Source: Mesorhizobium caraganae (GTDB lineage: Bacteria; Pseudomonadota; Alphaproteobacteria; Rhizobiales; Rhizobiaceae). Taken from it: DNA of 64,000 nucleotides. Location: NCBI RefSeq assembly GCF_016836705.1, contig NZ_JAFCGY010000001.1:1116001-1180000 (forward strand). Direction: 5' to 3'. Below are positions 16,501 to 23,851 of this stretch, piece after piece. The stretch's first letter is position 1. Every line of letters starts with the position of its first letter. The notes beneath the pieces were generated by a model. That model was not told the DNA's origin and searched no databases. It worked only from the letters and a program-made list of their open reading frames with translations. Position numbers and translations under genes: made by a program.

Positions 16501-17398
16501 CATCGAGCCAAAGCCAAGGCCCTGCGTGCTGCTCAAGGGCCAGATCCGCACCGAGGACGGACGCTGTGTCTGCCCACGCGGAACCGAGCTCGAGAACGGC
16601 GCCTGCGTCAAGATCGACAAGCCGGGCTGCACCATCCCAGGCTCGGTTCCGACGTCGGACGGCAATGGCTGCTACTGCCCGGACGGCACGCATCTCGACC
16701 GACAGGCAAATGCCTGCGTGCGCGACAAGCAGAAGCCCGAGCAGTGCACCATACGCGGCCAGGTTCATGACGCCGACGGCGATTGTGTCTGCCCGCGTGG
16801 TACCGAGGTGCGCAATGGAGCCTGCCGGCCGATCCGGCCGAAGCCAGAGCAGTGCACCATCCGCGGCCAGGTTCATGACGCCGATGGCGATTGTGTCTGC
16901 CCGCGTGGGACCGAGGTGCGCAATGGAGCCTGCCGGCCGATCCGGCCGAAGCCAGAGCAGTGCACCATCCGCGGCCAGGTTCATGACGCCAATGGCAATT
17001 GTGTCTGCCCACGGGGCACCGAAGTGCGGGACGGTGCCTGCCGGCAGAAGCGGCCTGTGCTGGAACAGTGCGACATACGCGGCCAGGTCCACAACAAGCG
17101 CGGCGAGTGCGTTTGCCCGCGCGGCACCCAGGTGATCGACGGCGCATGCCGCAAGCCGAGGCCGGAAGAATGTGCCCCGGGCTCGGTGATGATCAACGGC
17201 CAGTGCCAACCGATCAGGCGGCGCTGCCCGGAAGGCACGGTTGGGCGGTATCCGAACTGCAGGGCAATCCGGCAACAGCCATCGCTCGATCCGAGCCTGT
17301 TGCTCAATCCGGGGATCCTTCAGCAGTTCGTGCCGAACCGCACGCAGCATCCGCAGGTACAGCCGCAGAGGGATCCGACGGCCAACTTCAAGCCGTAG
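13556..17398 (+). CDS. Large exported protein with DUF11-like domains and Cys-rich repeats
   Basis: A 1280-residue exported or surface protein. A long N-terminus precedes a hydrophobic segment (WLMAAGIAVAMYAPVASHA), so cleavage near residue 52 is likely. After an N-terminal domain (about 60-370) come four DUF11/CARDB-like beta-sandwich repeats, starting near residues 379, 526, 662 and 794 with patterns such as CDFTIRVTNVGDGPYHG and CSFEITITNDGQTPFSG. From about 948 to 1235 a chain of cysteine-rich modules follows, each with C-x-CPRGTEVRNGAC spacing like small EGF/TIL-type disulfide modules; four are near-identical 36-residue tandem copies. The C-terminus is proline/glutamine-rich. The start has a strong GAGGAGGGAG site. 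Adhesion or envelope function is inferred only from architecture. A terminator follows. Confidence 0.75.
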   Translation: MNISALSPTATRNQKTVMETIMRPLSYARRGARWLMAAGIAVAMYAPVASHAEDAVPITPELRLDLDNSKIITPRPERVVPFFTKKGTQRGCDYVVYSLSFGLRGDAQSFADPGMIALLKKLKIEFKDQLPHGLSIVSAHVSGDGTDAAGGPLPGVSISTSADPNDTATVSDFRLSAADLDGAGAANERVVNFQITAKIDHAAFPSPTIVDNQGLIKVTNGAGTGTIIPSQDPGKPDDGDFKTGVKTSIKIDLTNCDKRPPPPDRECFKVERGTVDCVPGGGAFIYHMPVGPEMGGKWVQVSTTTPGITIIPDTQLVPAGGGVLNWKIVGASPGDVIHLIVTGIETYAGPKEGWGLCCTQTIDIVIPRDLRCPPKDKEPDLKVEKRADVTRCTMGGGCDFTIRVTNVGDGPYHGKIVLDEVTLPAGSTLDSGPNPPWVCVPGATPMTCAYPVTTLNPGASVDLKLGFKPAGGWQGSTLRNCATYNYGASGKPLFGSQQNDRGCASIPICRRGDRDRDCRPPVDKKVDLILKKRARIPVCTPDGICYFVIDIINNGSVPYNGPLTVIDNYPGGAPASSTFGPSPPWTCGPNGPGQFRCDNAGIVLMPGASTPIVVKAVMPAGYQSDSVENCAALKPVPGEVDLTNNKACAKERFRHPNGGKPTLRITKVCSGSLAGAAVVSCRITVISLGTSAPTGPVRVNDAATLISGGAPVQIQTVTPDGAEWACGAVPANALSCQIPGAVMTPGTSRHFDVTVSANGAFENCARGSYGPAPGDDVVYPFGQACAKGGGTSTISVKKTGDAECQPGQPCSFEITITNDGQTPFSGPVRIGDAIGVDGLGRLEGVAITSIEPPFGCSPEPTTLPLSCIANLTLGAGESHVHTVTVVLPDAPLANLQGNVSGQNCVGVLSPDTRVQGGDMLSGDQTNIQGGRGKAYACHPFTIKRKVKKECSPGFVMNDAGRCVCPEGTTFRNGQCSPGGGVIIEPKPRPCVLLKGQIRTEDGRCVCPRGTELENGACVKIDKPGCTIPGSVPTSDGNGCYCPDGTHLDRQANACVRDKQKPEQCTIRGQVHDADGDCVCPRGTEVRNGACRPIRPKPEQCTIRGQVHDADGDCVCPRGTEVRNGACRPIRPKPEQCTIRGQVHDANGNCVCPRGTEVRDGACRQKRPVLEQCDIRGQVHNKRGECVCPRGTQVIDGACRKPRPEECAPGSVMINGQCQPIRRRCPEGTVGRYPNCRAIRQQPSLDPSLLLNPGILQQFVPNRTQHPQVQPQRDPTANFKP
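16741..17172 (+). repeat. Four tandem 108-bp coding repeats
   Basis: In-frame tandem repeats with unit starts at 16741, 16849, 16957 and 17065, an exact 108-base period (36 codons). The first three units are nearly identical at DNA level while the fourth is diverged, indicating recent duplication or homogenisation. Each unit encodes one cysteine-rich module. Confidence 0.9.
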
Positions 17399-17423
17399 GT
17401 TCTGGATACGAGCCAGAAATAGA

Positions 17424-17457
17424 ACCCCCGCCGGAGCGATCCGGCGGGGTTTTTCTT
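17424..17457 (+). terminator. Rho-independent terminator
   Basis: A perfect 9-bp stem CCCCGCCGG / CCGGCGGGG with loop AGCGAT is followed by TTTTTCTTT. It lies 26 bases after the stop of the large exported-protein gene. Confidence 0.9.
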
Positions 17458-17502
17458 TCAGGCGGCAGAGTTGTCGATCCTCACACTGCTCCAGGCCGAA
17501 TC

Positions 17503-18057
17503 TCAGCTGGCGGGCGCGTAGCGCAGCAACGTCACGCCCTGGGCAAGGCTTTGCGTGCCGAGCGGCTGCAAGGTCAGCGACAGGCCGGACTGGAAGTACG
17601 GCTTGCCGCCGCCCAGCACGACCGGCTGCATGTAGAGCCGGAATTCGTCGATCAGGCCCGCGCGCGCGAATTGTGCGGCAAGATCGGCGCCGCTGACGGA
17701 GATTTCGCCCTCCGTCCGCGATTTGAGCTCACTTGCAACGGTTTCGACATCGCCACACACCAGCCGGGCATTGGGCCCGACGTCGCGAAGCGTCGTCGAA
17801 AACACGATCTTCGGGGTCTTTTGCCAGGCATCGGCAAAATCCCGCTCGACCTCTCCCCCGGTTTGGCGCTCCGGACTGTCCCAGAAGCGCATCGCCTCAT
17901 ACATCCGGCGTCCGCAGAACGCGATCGCGGTCCGCCGCATCTCGTCGTTGAAATGCCGGTGCAGTTCTTCTTCGGGCACCGGCAAGCCGATGTCGCCCGA
18001 CGTTCCCTCGATAAAGCCGTCCAGCGACGTCAGCATGGAGTAGACGATCTTTCCCAC
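17503..18057 (-). CDS. Dihydrofolate reductase family protein (RibD C-terminal-like)
   Basis: A 184-residue protein of the DHFR/RibD-C fold, like the YyaP/YwjB group. Typical features are KIVYSMLTSLDGFIEG at the N-terminus, FCGRRMYEAM, the central KIVFSTTL, ISVSGADLAAQFARAGLIDEF and PVVLGGGKPYF. It probably binds NADPH, but this group's substrates are unknown and it is unlikely to be the housekeeping DHFR. The start is GTG at 18057, supported by GGAGG 6 bases upstream. It is a single minus-strand gene; an inverted repeat lies about 30 bases upstream and may control it. Confidence 0.85.
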   Translation of the reverse strand: MGKIVYSMLTSLDGFIEGTSGDIGLPVPEEELHRHFNDEMRRTAIAFCGRRMYEAMRFWDSPERQTGGEVERDFADAWQKTPKIVFSTTLRDVGPNARLVCGDVETVASELKSRTEGEISVSGADLAAQFARAGLIDEFRLYMQPVVLGGGKPYFQSGLSLTLQPLGTQSLAQGVTLLRYAPAS

Positions 18058-18089
18058 GTGTACCTCCGTTCGATGCCTATAGGCTATAT

Positions 18090-18114
18090 ATCTGATTGCG
18101 ATTTACAATCAGAT
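18090..18114. promoter_or_regulatory. Inverted repeat, possible operator
   Basis: A perfect inverted repeat, ATCTGATTG then 7 bases then CAATCAGAT, in an AT-rich patch that also contains TATAGGCTATATA. It is placed to control the DHFR-like gene on the minus strand and perhaps the exported-protein gene on the plus strand. The binding protein is unknown. Confidence 0.5.
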
Positions 18115-18251
18115 TTCAAAGAGCGAACGGACTGAGGTGGATCACCCGGGAAGGCCAACACTCGGACCAGCAATTATGTTCTGTCGCTGTGAACCTTAGC
18201 TCCGGCTGGGATGACCCACTCCTGAAGGAACACTTTCAGGAGAGAGAGAGA

Positions 18252-20210
18252 ATGTCTTCATCCCGCTATATCTTTCGCAACACGGCGACCGCTGTTGCCT
18301 TAATCGCAGCCGCGCTCGCCAGCACGTCGGCCCTTGCCGAACAGGCCAACATCAAGTCGATGTCCTTCGACACGCAGAGCGCCAACACCACGCTTCACGT
18401 CGTTTCGAGCGACAAGCAGAGATGGGACAGGCTGAAGAGCGGCACCGTCCAGTTCTGGGGTCACATGAAGATCGATACGCGCTGGCCCGGCTACGTTCAG
18501 GATGTCGGTGTCGCACTCGGCGTCTGCGGACCCGGCCAATGCGGCCCGTTTCCACCGATCTGGAGCGCCGCGCCGGTCAGCCGTGACTACGACCACCAGG
18601 AAAACTTCGCCTTTGATCCGGCCAATATACCCCTATCGTCGGACACCGGCATAGCCGTCGTGCCCTATGGCGACCAGATCATCGCCAGGTGCAACCAGCA
18701 CCTGCAGGCTGACGGTCCGACGAAATCCTATTCGTTCAGCCACACGTTCGACGCCAGCTTCACGGCACTTACCGACAAGGCGCTCGACATGGGCAATGCC
18801 GTCGCCGAAACCCAGCAGGGCAGCTGGCCCTATCCGCTTTTCGATTCGAACTACGCCGCGCATGGCACTTTCCAGGTGCAGGTTGTCTGCGACCCGGTGA
18901 TCAAGCCCGATGCCCAGGACGTCGCTGCCGATTTCGGCAAGTTCGAGGTCGAGAACGTCAAGCTGTTCCTGACCACCTACCAGTCGAACCAACCGGGCTC
19001 GACTCCTGGCACGGTCTGCCCCTCGCTGAAGGTTACCAGCCGGGCGCAAGCCAACCAGGCCGGACCGGTCTCGATGCGCATCTGGCGACAGAAGGACGGC
19101 GGACCGGTCACCTCCGAATTCAAGCAGGCGTGGGCATCGTACGACGCGAGCAAGAATGGTTATTACGCCAGCTATGAGAAGTGGGAGAACGTCGGCGCCA
19201 CGGCCTATTTCCAGTACAAGACCGAGATCGTCGGCAACGGACCGTTCGAACCCTTCGATGGCTGGAAGGACATCACGGTGCATTGCACCGGCGCCGGCGG
19301 TGGTGGTTTCACCGACGCACCGCAGGCCGATCTCGACAACCCGCCGGCAAAGGCCGACTGGCAAGGCGAAGTCACCGTTTCCGACAGCGCAGGTGCGAGA
19401 AAACTCTGCCCTCGCAAAGGTCAGGTGGCATTCGAGGCGAGCCGCGACGAGCCCGGCGCGTTTCACTACCGGATCGGCTGTTCGAACGGCGCCTTCTTCA
19501 CCGGCACCACGGTCGCCTTCAATGATGGCGGCGTCTTCAAGGCCAGCGCGGCACATGATCTCAGCATCGTCAGGACCCGCTCGATCCAGTGCACCCTGCA
19601 GGAGATCAAGCAGAACGGCTCCATCGCCAGCGTCGATACGGACAAAGAGGACTTCACCTGCATAAAGCGCACCTCCGAACCGGAGGCCGACGATCTCGTC
19701 TCGAGCACGCGTCCGGACTTCGGCAAGCCGAGACCGCCGCCGGTCGTCGTCGATCCCGGCCGCAAATGCCTGCCCAGCCAGACATTGCTGCGCGGCAGAT
19801 GTATCGACAAGCCGATCGTTGCCGCGTGCAAGAGCACCGAAAAGCTTGTCAACGGCAGGTGCATCGGCGTCAGCATCCACTGTCTGCCAGGCTATCGTCA
19901 GGTCGGCTTGAAATGCGTGAGGAACCCGGAGGTCGCCGACCAGTGCAGGCGCGACGAATTGCGCATCAACGGCAAATGCGTGCGCAAGCCTCCTGTGATC
20001 ATCGACTGCAAACGCGGCTACCACCTGGCCGGCAAGGCATGCGTGAAGGACGCCATCATCACCACCGGCTGCCGGACGACCGAAAAGCTTGTGCGTGGAC
20101 ATTGCGTGTCGAAGCCACCCGTCAAGACGTTCAATCTGCAGAGATTGAAGCAAGGCAGCGGCAAGCTGTTTGCGCCGGGATTGGCCAAACCGCGGCGTCA
20201 CGTGAACTGA
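18252..20210 (+). CDS. Exported protein with C-terminal cysteine-rich repeats
   Basis: A 652-residue protein with a clear signal peptide ([19 protein letters not shown], cleavage near residue 29). The body (about 30-500) has no family I recognise; it carries scattered cysteines and sections such as [19 protein letters not shown]. The last 150 residues are a row of short modules each with a pair of cysteines, for example [14 protein letters not shown] and [14 protein letters not shown], similar in style to the C-terminal modules of the 1280-residue protein upstream, so the two probably serve the same cell-surface or secreted role. ATG 18252 was chosen because AGGAGAGAG lies just before it and the signal peptide begins there. 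A hairpin follows the stop. Confidence 0.7.
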   Translation: MSSSRYIFRNTATAVALIAAALASTSALAEQANIKSMSFDTQSANTTLHVVSSDKQRWDRLKSGTVQFWGHMKIDTRWPGYVQDVGVALGVCGPGQCGPFPPIWSAAPVSRDYDHQENFAFDPANIPLSSDTGIAVVPYGDQIIARCNQHLQADGPTKSYSFSHTFDASFTALTDKALDMGNAVAETQQGSWPYPLFDSNYAAHGTFQVQVVCDPVIKPDAQDVAADFGKFEVENVKLFLTTYQSNQPGSTPGTVCPSLKVTSRAQANQAGPVSMRIWRQKDGGPVTSEFKQAWASYDASKNGYYASYEKWENVGATAYFQYKTEIVGNGPFEPFDGWKDITVHCTGAGGGGFTDAPQADLDNPPAKADWQGEVTVSDSAGARKLCPRKGQVAFEASRDEPGAFHYRIGCSNGAFFTGTTVAFNDGGVFKASAAHDLSIVRTRSIQCTLQEIKQNGSIASVDTDKEDFTCIKRTSEPEADDLVSSTRPDFGKPRPPPVVVDPGRKCLPSQTLLRGRCIDKPIVAACKSTEKLVNGRCIGVSIHCLPGYRQVGLKCVRNPEVADQCRRDELRINGKCVRKPPVIIDCKRGYHLAGKACVKDAIITTGCRTTEKLVRGHCVSKPPVKTFNLQRLKQGSGKLFAPGLAKPRRHVN

Positions 20211-20229
20211 AATTTGACGCTACAGACCT

Positions 20230-20256
20230 GGAGAGGCGGCCCACTGCCGCCTCTCC
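20230..20256 (+). terminator. Hairpin after exported-protein gene, possible terminator
   Basis: An 11-bp perfect stem (GGAGAGGCGGC paired with GCCGCCTCTCC) and a 5-base loop lie 20 bases after the stop at 20210. There is no clear T-run, so it may be a weak terminator or an mRNA-stabilising hairpin. Confidence 0.5.
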
Positions 20257-20350
20257 GCATTGTGTGGATCAGCCGCTCACACCGGATTCCTGTCGACAAG
20301 CGGCGTCGAGACGATTAGGGCGGAAGCAAGCTCAACAACGGGAAGCGGAC

Positions 20351-21028
20351 ATGGCCAGCAAGACCCTGATTGCGCCATCGGTGCTGGCGTCGGATTTCTC
20401 GAAGCTAGGCGACGAGGTCGAGGCGGTGACCTCGGCCGGCGCCGACTGGATACATCTCGATGTCATGGACGGGCATTTCGTGCCCAACATCACCTTCGGC
20501 CCGCCGGTGATCAAGGCCATCCGCAACCGCACCAAGGCATTCTTCGACTGTCATCTGATGATTGCGCCGGCCGATCCCTATCTGGCCGCCTTTGCCGATG
20601 CCGGCTGCGACGGCATGACCGTGCATGCCGAGGCTGGACCGCATCTCGACCGTTCGTTGCAGACCATCAAGGGTCTCGGCAAGAAGGCTGGTGTGTCGCT
20701 CAATCCGGCGACTCCGGAAAGCTCGATCGAATATGTGCTCGACCGGCTCGACCTGATCCTTATCATGACCGTCAATCCGGGTTTTGGCGGCCAGGCCTTC
20801 ATCCCGGCCATGGTCGACAAGGTCAAGCGGGTCAAGGCGCTGATCGGCAACCGGCCGATCCGCATCGAGATCGACGGCGGCGTGTCGCCGGAGACGGCTC
20901 CCCTGGTCACATCAGCCGGCGCCGACGTGCTGGTGGCAGGCGCCGCCGTCTTCAAGGGCGGCAGCGTCGAGGCCTATCGGGCCAATATCGAAGCCATCCG
21001 AACCGCGGCCGACCGGGCTGCCGGCTGA
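20351..21028 (+). CDS. rpe: Ribulose-phosphate 3-epimerase
   Basis: A 225-residue TIM-barrel epimerase interconverting ribulose 5-phosphate and xylulose 5-phosphate (pentose phosphate and Calvin cycles, cytosol). Diagnostic motifs: [16 protein letters not shown], the metal ligands in [19 protein letters not shown], the histidine of [21 protein letters not shown] and the phosphate-binding EIDGGV and VAGAAVFKG. Length matches the family. GGAAGCGGAC precedes the ATG. It appears to be a single gene between unrelated loci. Confidence 0.95.
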   Translation: MASKTLIAPSVLASDFSKLGDEVEAVTSAGADWIHLDVMDGHFVPNITFGPPVIKAIRNRTKAFFDCHLMIAPADPYLAAFADAGCDGMTVHAEAGPHLDRSLQTIKGLGKKAGVSLNPATPESSIEYVLDRLDLILIMTVNPGFGGQAFIPAMVDKVKRVKALIGNRPIRIEIDGGVSPETAPLVTSAGADVLVAGAAVFKGGSVEAYRANIEAIRTAADRAAG

Positions 21029-21336
21029 CATCAGTTTCCGGAAAAATCGCGACAGCTCTGACCTCTCGGCCTGATCTTTCAGCCGGCGAGATGTCCCGGA
21101 AAGCGGTCAACTGGCGGCAGTCGCCGGAACTGACCGTCGCGGCGAGCGACGCGATCACAGCATCTGGCAGCAAAATCTATTGGACGAATGCCGAGGGCGT
21201 GTTCATTGCGGGAGCGGCAAGTTCGGCAATCTGACGTGCGTTAAGAAAAAATTACCCGTATTCCGGATCTCGCAGCCGGGTCGCGAAGACGCAAGCCGCA
21301 TCGCGGGACAAAGTTTCTTCGTAAGAACAAGTTTTT

Positions 21337-21400
21337 CACGATATTCGTTACTTCCCTCGAGTAAGATGTGCAAACCTTCCTCTTTAAGTCGAATATCGTG
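21337..21400. repeat. Long inverted repeat with nested stem
   Basis: Perfect 11-base arms CACGATATTCG (21337-21347) and CGAATATCGTG (21390-21400) enclose 42 bases that contain a second short stem (TTACT/AGTAA). It could be a cruciform, a regulator site or a small structured RNA. Confidence 0.5.
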
Positions 21401-21432
21401 ATCTTCCCCTTGAGCCATGGATGCCTTAGGGC

Positions 21433-21449
21433 GTATAGTAAAAGTATAG
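21433..21449. promoter_or_regulatory. GTATAG direct repeat, possible operator
   Basis: GTATAG occurs twice with an 11-base period (21433-21438 and 21444-21449), about 60 bases upstream of the GntR gene. The spacing of one helical turn suits binding of a dimeric regulator. Autoregulation is a guess. Confidence 0.3.
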
Positions 21450-21507
21450 GGGATTCGTTTGCTTCGCGAACGGGCTGGCGGAGCGTGGGAGAGCGATAGG
21501 AGTCATA

Positions 21508-22239
21508 TTGACCTACGGATCTGCCGATATGAGCGAAGGCGCCGGCGCCAAGAGCACACTCGCCAGCACGGTCTACCAGCAGCTTCGCGACGATCTCCTG
21601 CGCGGTGTGTTTGAAAGTGAAAGCAAGCTTCGTGTCGAATGGGTGGTTTCCCGTTACGGCGCCGGCGCTTCGCCGGTTCGCGAGGCTCTCAACCGGCTTG
21701 CTTCGGAAGGCCTGCTCGGCCGCCACGACCAGCGCGGTTTCTTCATCATGCCGGTCAGCGCCCCCGAGTTAGAAGAGTTGACGCGCACGCGCTGCTGGCT
21801 GGAAGATCGGGCGCTGCGTGAATCCATTGCCAACCGCACCGGCGAATGGGAAGAGCAGTTGGTACTGGCCTTGCATCGGCTGGCGCGCGCCCAGCGCCGT
21901 TTGCCGGAGGATCCGTCCTCGAACAATCCGGAATGGGAAAAGCTGCATCGCGCCTTCCATCGGGCACTGATCGCAGGCTGCCGGTCGCACTGGCTGATCG
22001 GCTTTTGTGACCAGCTTTCCGATCAGGCCTCCCGCTACCGGCTGATCTCCCAGGACAGGCCCGAGCGCGACGATATCGGCGAGCATCGCCTGATTGCCGA
22101 GCGCACCGTGGATGGCGATGCCGATGGCGCCGTCGAAGCGCTGCTCAACCACTACCGTTTGACGGCAGCCATGTGCATGGAGCGCTTCAACGAGAGCGGC
22201 GATCTCCGGGCAAGCAAGGCGTTGCGCGGCCGCAGATAG
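21508..22239 (+). CDS. GntR-family regulator, FCD type (MatR-like position)
   Basis: A 243-residue transcriptional regulator with an N-terminal winged helix (about 15-80: STVYQQLRDDLLRGVF, then GASPVREALNRLASEGLL) and a C-terminal FCD ligand-binding domain (about 90-230) with metal-ligand candidates in KLHRAFHRALI and GEHRLIAE. TTG at 21508 has AGGAG 6 bases before it; ATG at 21529 (MSEGAGAK) is an alternative. It lies 92 bases upstream of matB in the same direction. In rhizobia matB is controlled by the GntR protein MatR with malonate as ligand, so this may be MatR, although matA and matC are absent here. Confidence 0.8.
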   Translation: MTYGSADMSEGAGAKSTLASTVYQQLRDDLLRGVFESESKLRVEWVVSRYGAGASPVREALNRLASEGLLGRHDQRGFFIMPVSAPELEELTRTRCWLEDRALRESIANRTGEWEEQLVLALHRLARAQRRLPEDPSSNNPEWEKLHRAFHRALIAGCRSHWLIGFCDQLSDQASRYRLISQDRPERDDIGEHRLIAERTVDGDADGAVEALLNHYRLTAAMCMERFNESGDLRASKALRGRR

Positions 22240-22331
22240 CAACACTTGCGGTTTTTCGATCCGAAATCTGCTTGCAGCGGTGTTCCGAAAAGCGGTTGTT
22301 TTTTTTCGAGGCCATGCGCTAGGGAAGACGC

Positions 22332-23843
22332 ATGAGCAATCACCTGTTCGATGCCTTCCGCGACCGCATGCCCGCGCCCGGGCGCACCTTGATGGAGACC
22401 GATGACGGGCGTTCGATCCGCTACGGCGACATGCTGGCGCGGTCGGCGCAATTGGCGCAGGCGCTGAGGCATTTGGGCGTCGAGCCGGGCGACCGAGTCG
22501 CGGTGCAGGTCGAAAAAAGCCCCGAATGCATTTTCCTTTATCTGGCCTGCCTGCGCGCCGGTGCGGTCTTCCTGCCGCTCAACACCGCCTACACGTTGAC
22601 GGAGCTCGGCTATTTCTTCGGCGATGCCGAGCCGCGGCTGGTCGTCTGCGACCCGGCGCGGGCCGGCGATATCGCGCCGCTGGCAAAGACTTCGGGCGCA
22701 GTTACCGCCACGCTCGGCAGCAACGGTGAAGGCTCGCTGACCGAACTGGCCGTGCAACAGCCCGCGGATTTTGACGATATGGCGCGCGAGCCGGACGACC
22801 TCGCGGCGATCCTCTACACATCGGGCACGACCGGCCGTTCGAAGGGCGCCATGCTCAGCCACGAAAACCTGGCCTCCAACGCGCGCGTGCTGGCCGAGCA
22901 ATGGCACTTCACCAGGGACGACGTGCTGATCCATGCGCTGCCGATCTTCCACACGCATGGCCTGTTTGTCGCCACCAACGTCGCCCTGATGGCCGGCGCC
23001 TCTATGCTATTCGAGCAGAAATTCGACGCCAACCGCATCGTCTCGCTTCTGCCGCGCGCCACGGTGCTGATGGGCGTGCCGACATTCTATACCAGGCTCT
23101 TGCTGCAACAGGGACTCGACGCGCATGCAGCGAAGAATATCCGCCTGTTCATTTCCGGCTCGGCGCCACTGCTCTCAGAAACGCACAAGGCCTGGCGCGA
23201 ACTGACCGGCCACGCGATCCTCGAACGCTACGGCATGACCGAGACCAACATGAACACCTCGAACCCGTACGAGGGCGAGCGCCGCGCTGGCACGGTCGGC
23301 TTCCCGCTCCCCGGCATCTCGCTGCGCATCGCCGATCCCGACAGTGGTGCTGCGTTAGCCCAGGGTGAGGTCGGCATGATCGAGGTGAAGGGGCCGAATG
23401 TCTTTTCCGGCTACTGGCGCATGCCGGAGAAAACCAAGGCGGAATTCCGCGACGGCTTCTTCATCACCGGCGATCTCGGCCTTATCGATGCCGACGGCTA
23501 CGTCCACATAGTTGGGCGCGGCAAGGACCTGATCATTTCCGGCGGCTACAACATCTATCCGAAGGAGATCGAGAGCGAGATCGACGCGCTGGCCGGAGTC
23601 GCGGAAAGTGCGGTCATCGGTCTTGCCCATCCCGATTTCGGCGAAGGCGTCACCGCTGTCGTGGTGCGGGAGCCGGCCTCGCGGATAACCGGGGCCGAGA
23701 TCGTTGACGCCATTGCCGGCCAGCTGGCGAAATACAAGCACCCGAAGCAGGTCATCTTCGTCGATGAATTGCCGCGCAACACGATGGGCAAGGTGCAGAA
23801 GAACCTACTGCGCGAAACCTACAAGGGTCTCTACGACCGTTAA
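22332..23843 (+). CDS. matB: Malonyl-CoA synthetase
   Basis: A 503-residue AMP-forming acyl-CoA synthetase. It ligates malonate to CoA with ATP, giving malonyl-CoA. The P-loop motif is ILYTSGTTGRSKGAML; further motifs are HALPIFHTHGLFVATN, LFISGSAPLL, ERYGMTETNMNTSNPYEGER (the A5 region characteristic of MatB), FITGDLG, GRGKDLIISGGYNIYPKE and the catalytic lysine in NTMGKVQK. The N-terminus MSNHLFDA is the same as I recall for Rhizobium leguminosarum MatB. The linked GntR gene supports malonate catabolism. The decarboxylase and transporter genes of the classic mat operon are missing from this locus. Confidence 0.93.
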   Translation: MSNHLFDAFRDRMPAPGRTLMETDDGRSIRYGDMLARSAQLAQALRHLGVEPGDRVAVQVEKSPECIFLYLACLRAGAVFLPLNTAYTLTELGYFFGDAEPRLVVCDPARAGDIAPLAKTSGAVTATLGSNGEGSLTELAVQQPADFDDMAREPDDLAAILYTSGTTGRSKGAMLSHENLASNARVLAEQWHFTRDDVLIHALPIFHTHGLFVATNVALMAGASMLFEQKFDANRIVSLLPRATVLMGVPTFYTRLLLQQGLDAHAAKNIRLFISGSAPLLSETHKAWRELTGHAILERYGMTETNMNTSNPYEGERRAGTVGFPLPGISLRIADPDSGAALAQGEVGMIEVKGPNVFSGYWRMPEKTKAEFRDGFFITGDLGLIDADGYVHIVGRGKDLIISGGYNIYPKEIESEIDALAGVAESAVIGLAHPDFGEGVTAVVVREPASRITGAEIVDAIAGQLAKYKHPKQVIFVDELPRNTMGKVQKNLLRETYKGLYDR

Positions 23844-23851
23844 GAAGCCGG

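Larger units (their letters stand above)
21029..21507. other. Intergenic region rich in hairpins
   Basis: 479 bases without a supported gene between rpe and a GntR regulator. The centre is AT-richer than the surroundings and holds a nested hairpin (21337-21400) and a small one near 21316-21328 (TTCTT/AAGAA). Closer to the regulator is a GTATAG direct repeat. Confidence 0.5.

Noticed and set aside
16741-17172. CRISPR-like array of regular repeats
   Set aside because: Repeats are contiguous with no spacers, have a 108-base period and keep the reading frame of a protein; this is a coding tandem repeat.
14846-17350. 834-codon minus-strand open frame
   Set aside because: Antisense to the DUF11-repeat gene; high-GC coding DNA often leaves the opposite frame open. 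Its protein is repetitive Arg/Ala/Gly without domain features.
17503-18057. Housekeeping dihydrofolate reductase
   Set aside because: The motif pattern is that of the RibD-C/YyaP-like group, which is not the folate enzyme, and there is no thyA nearby.
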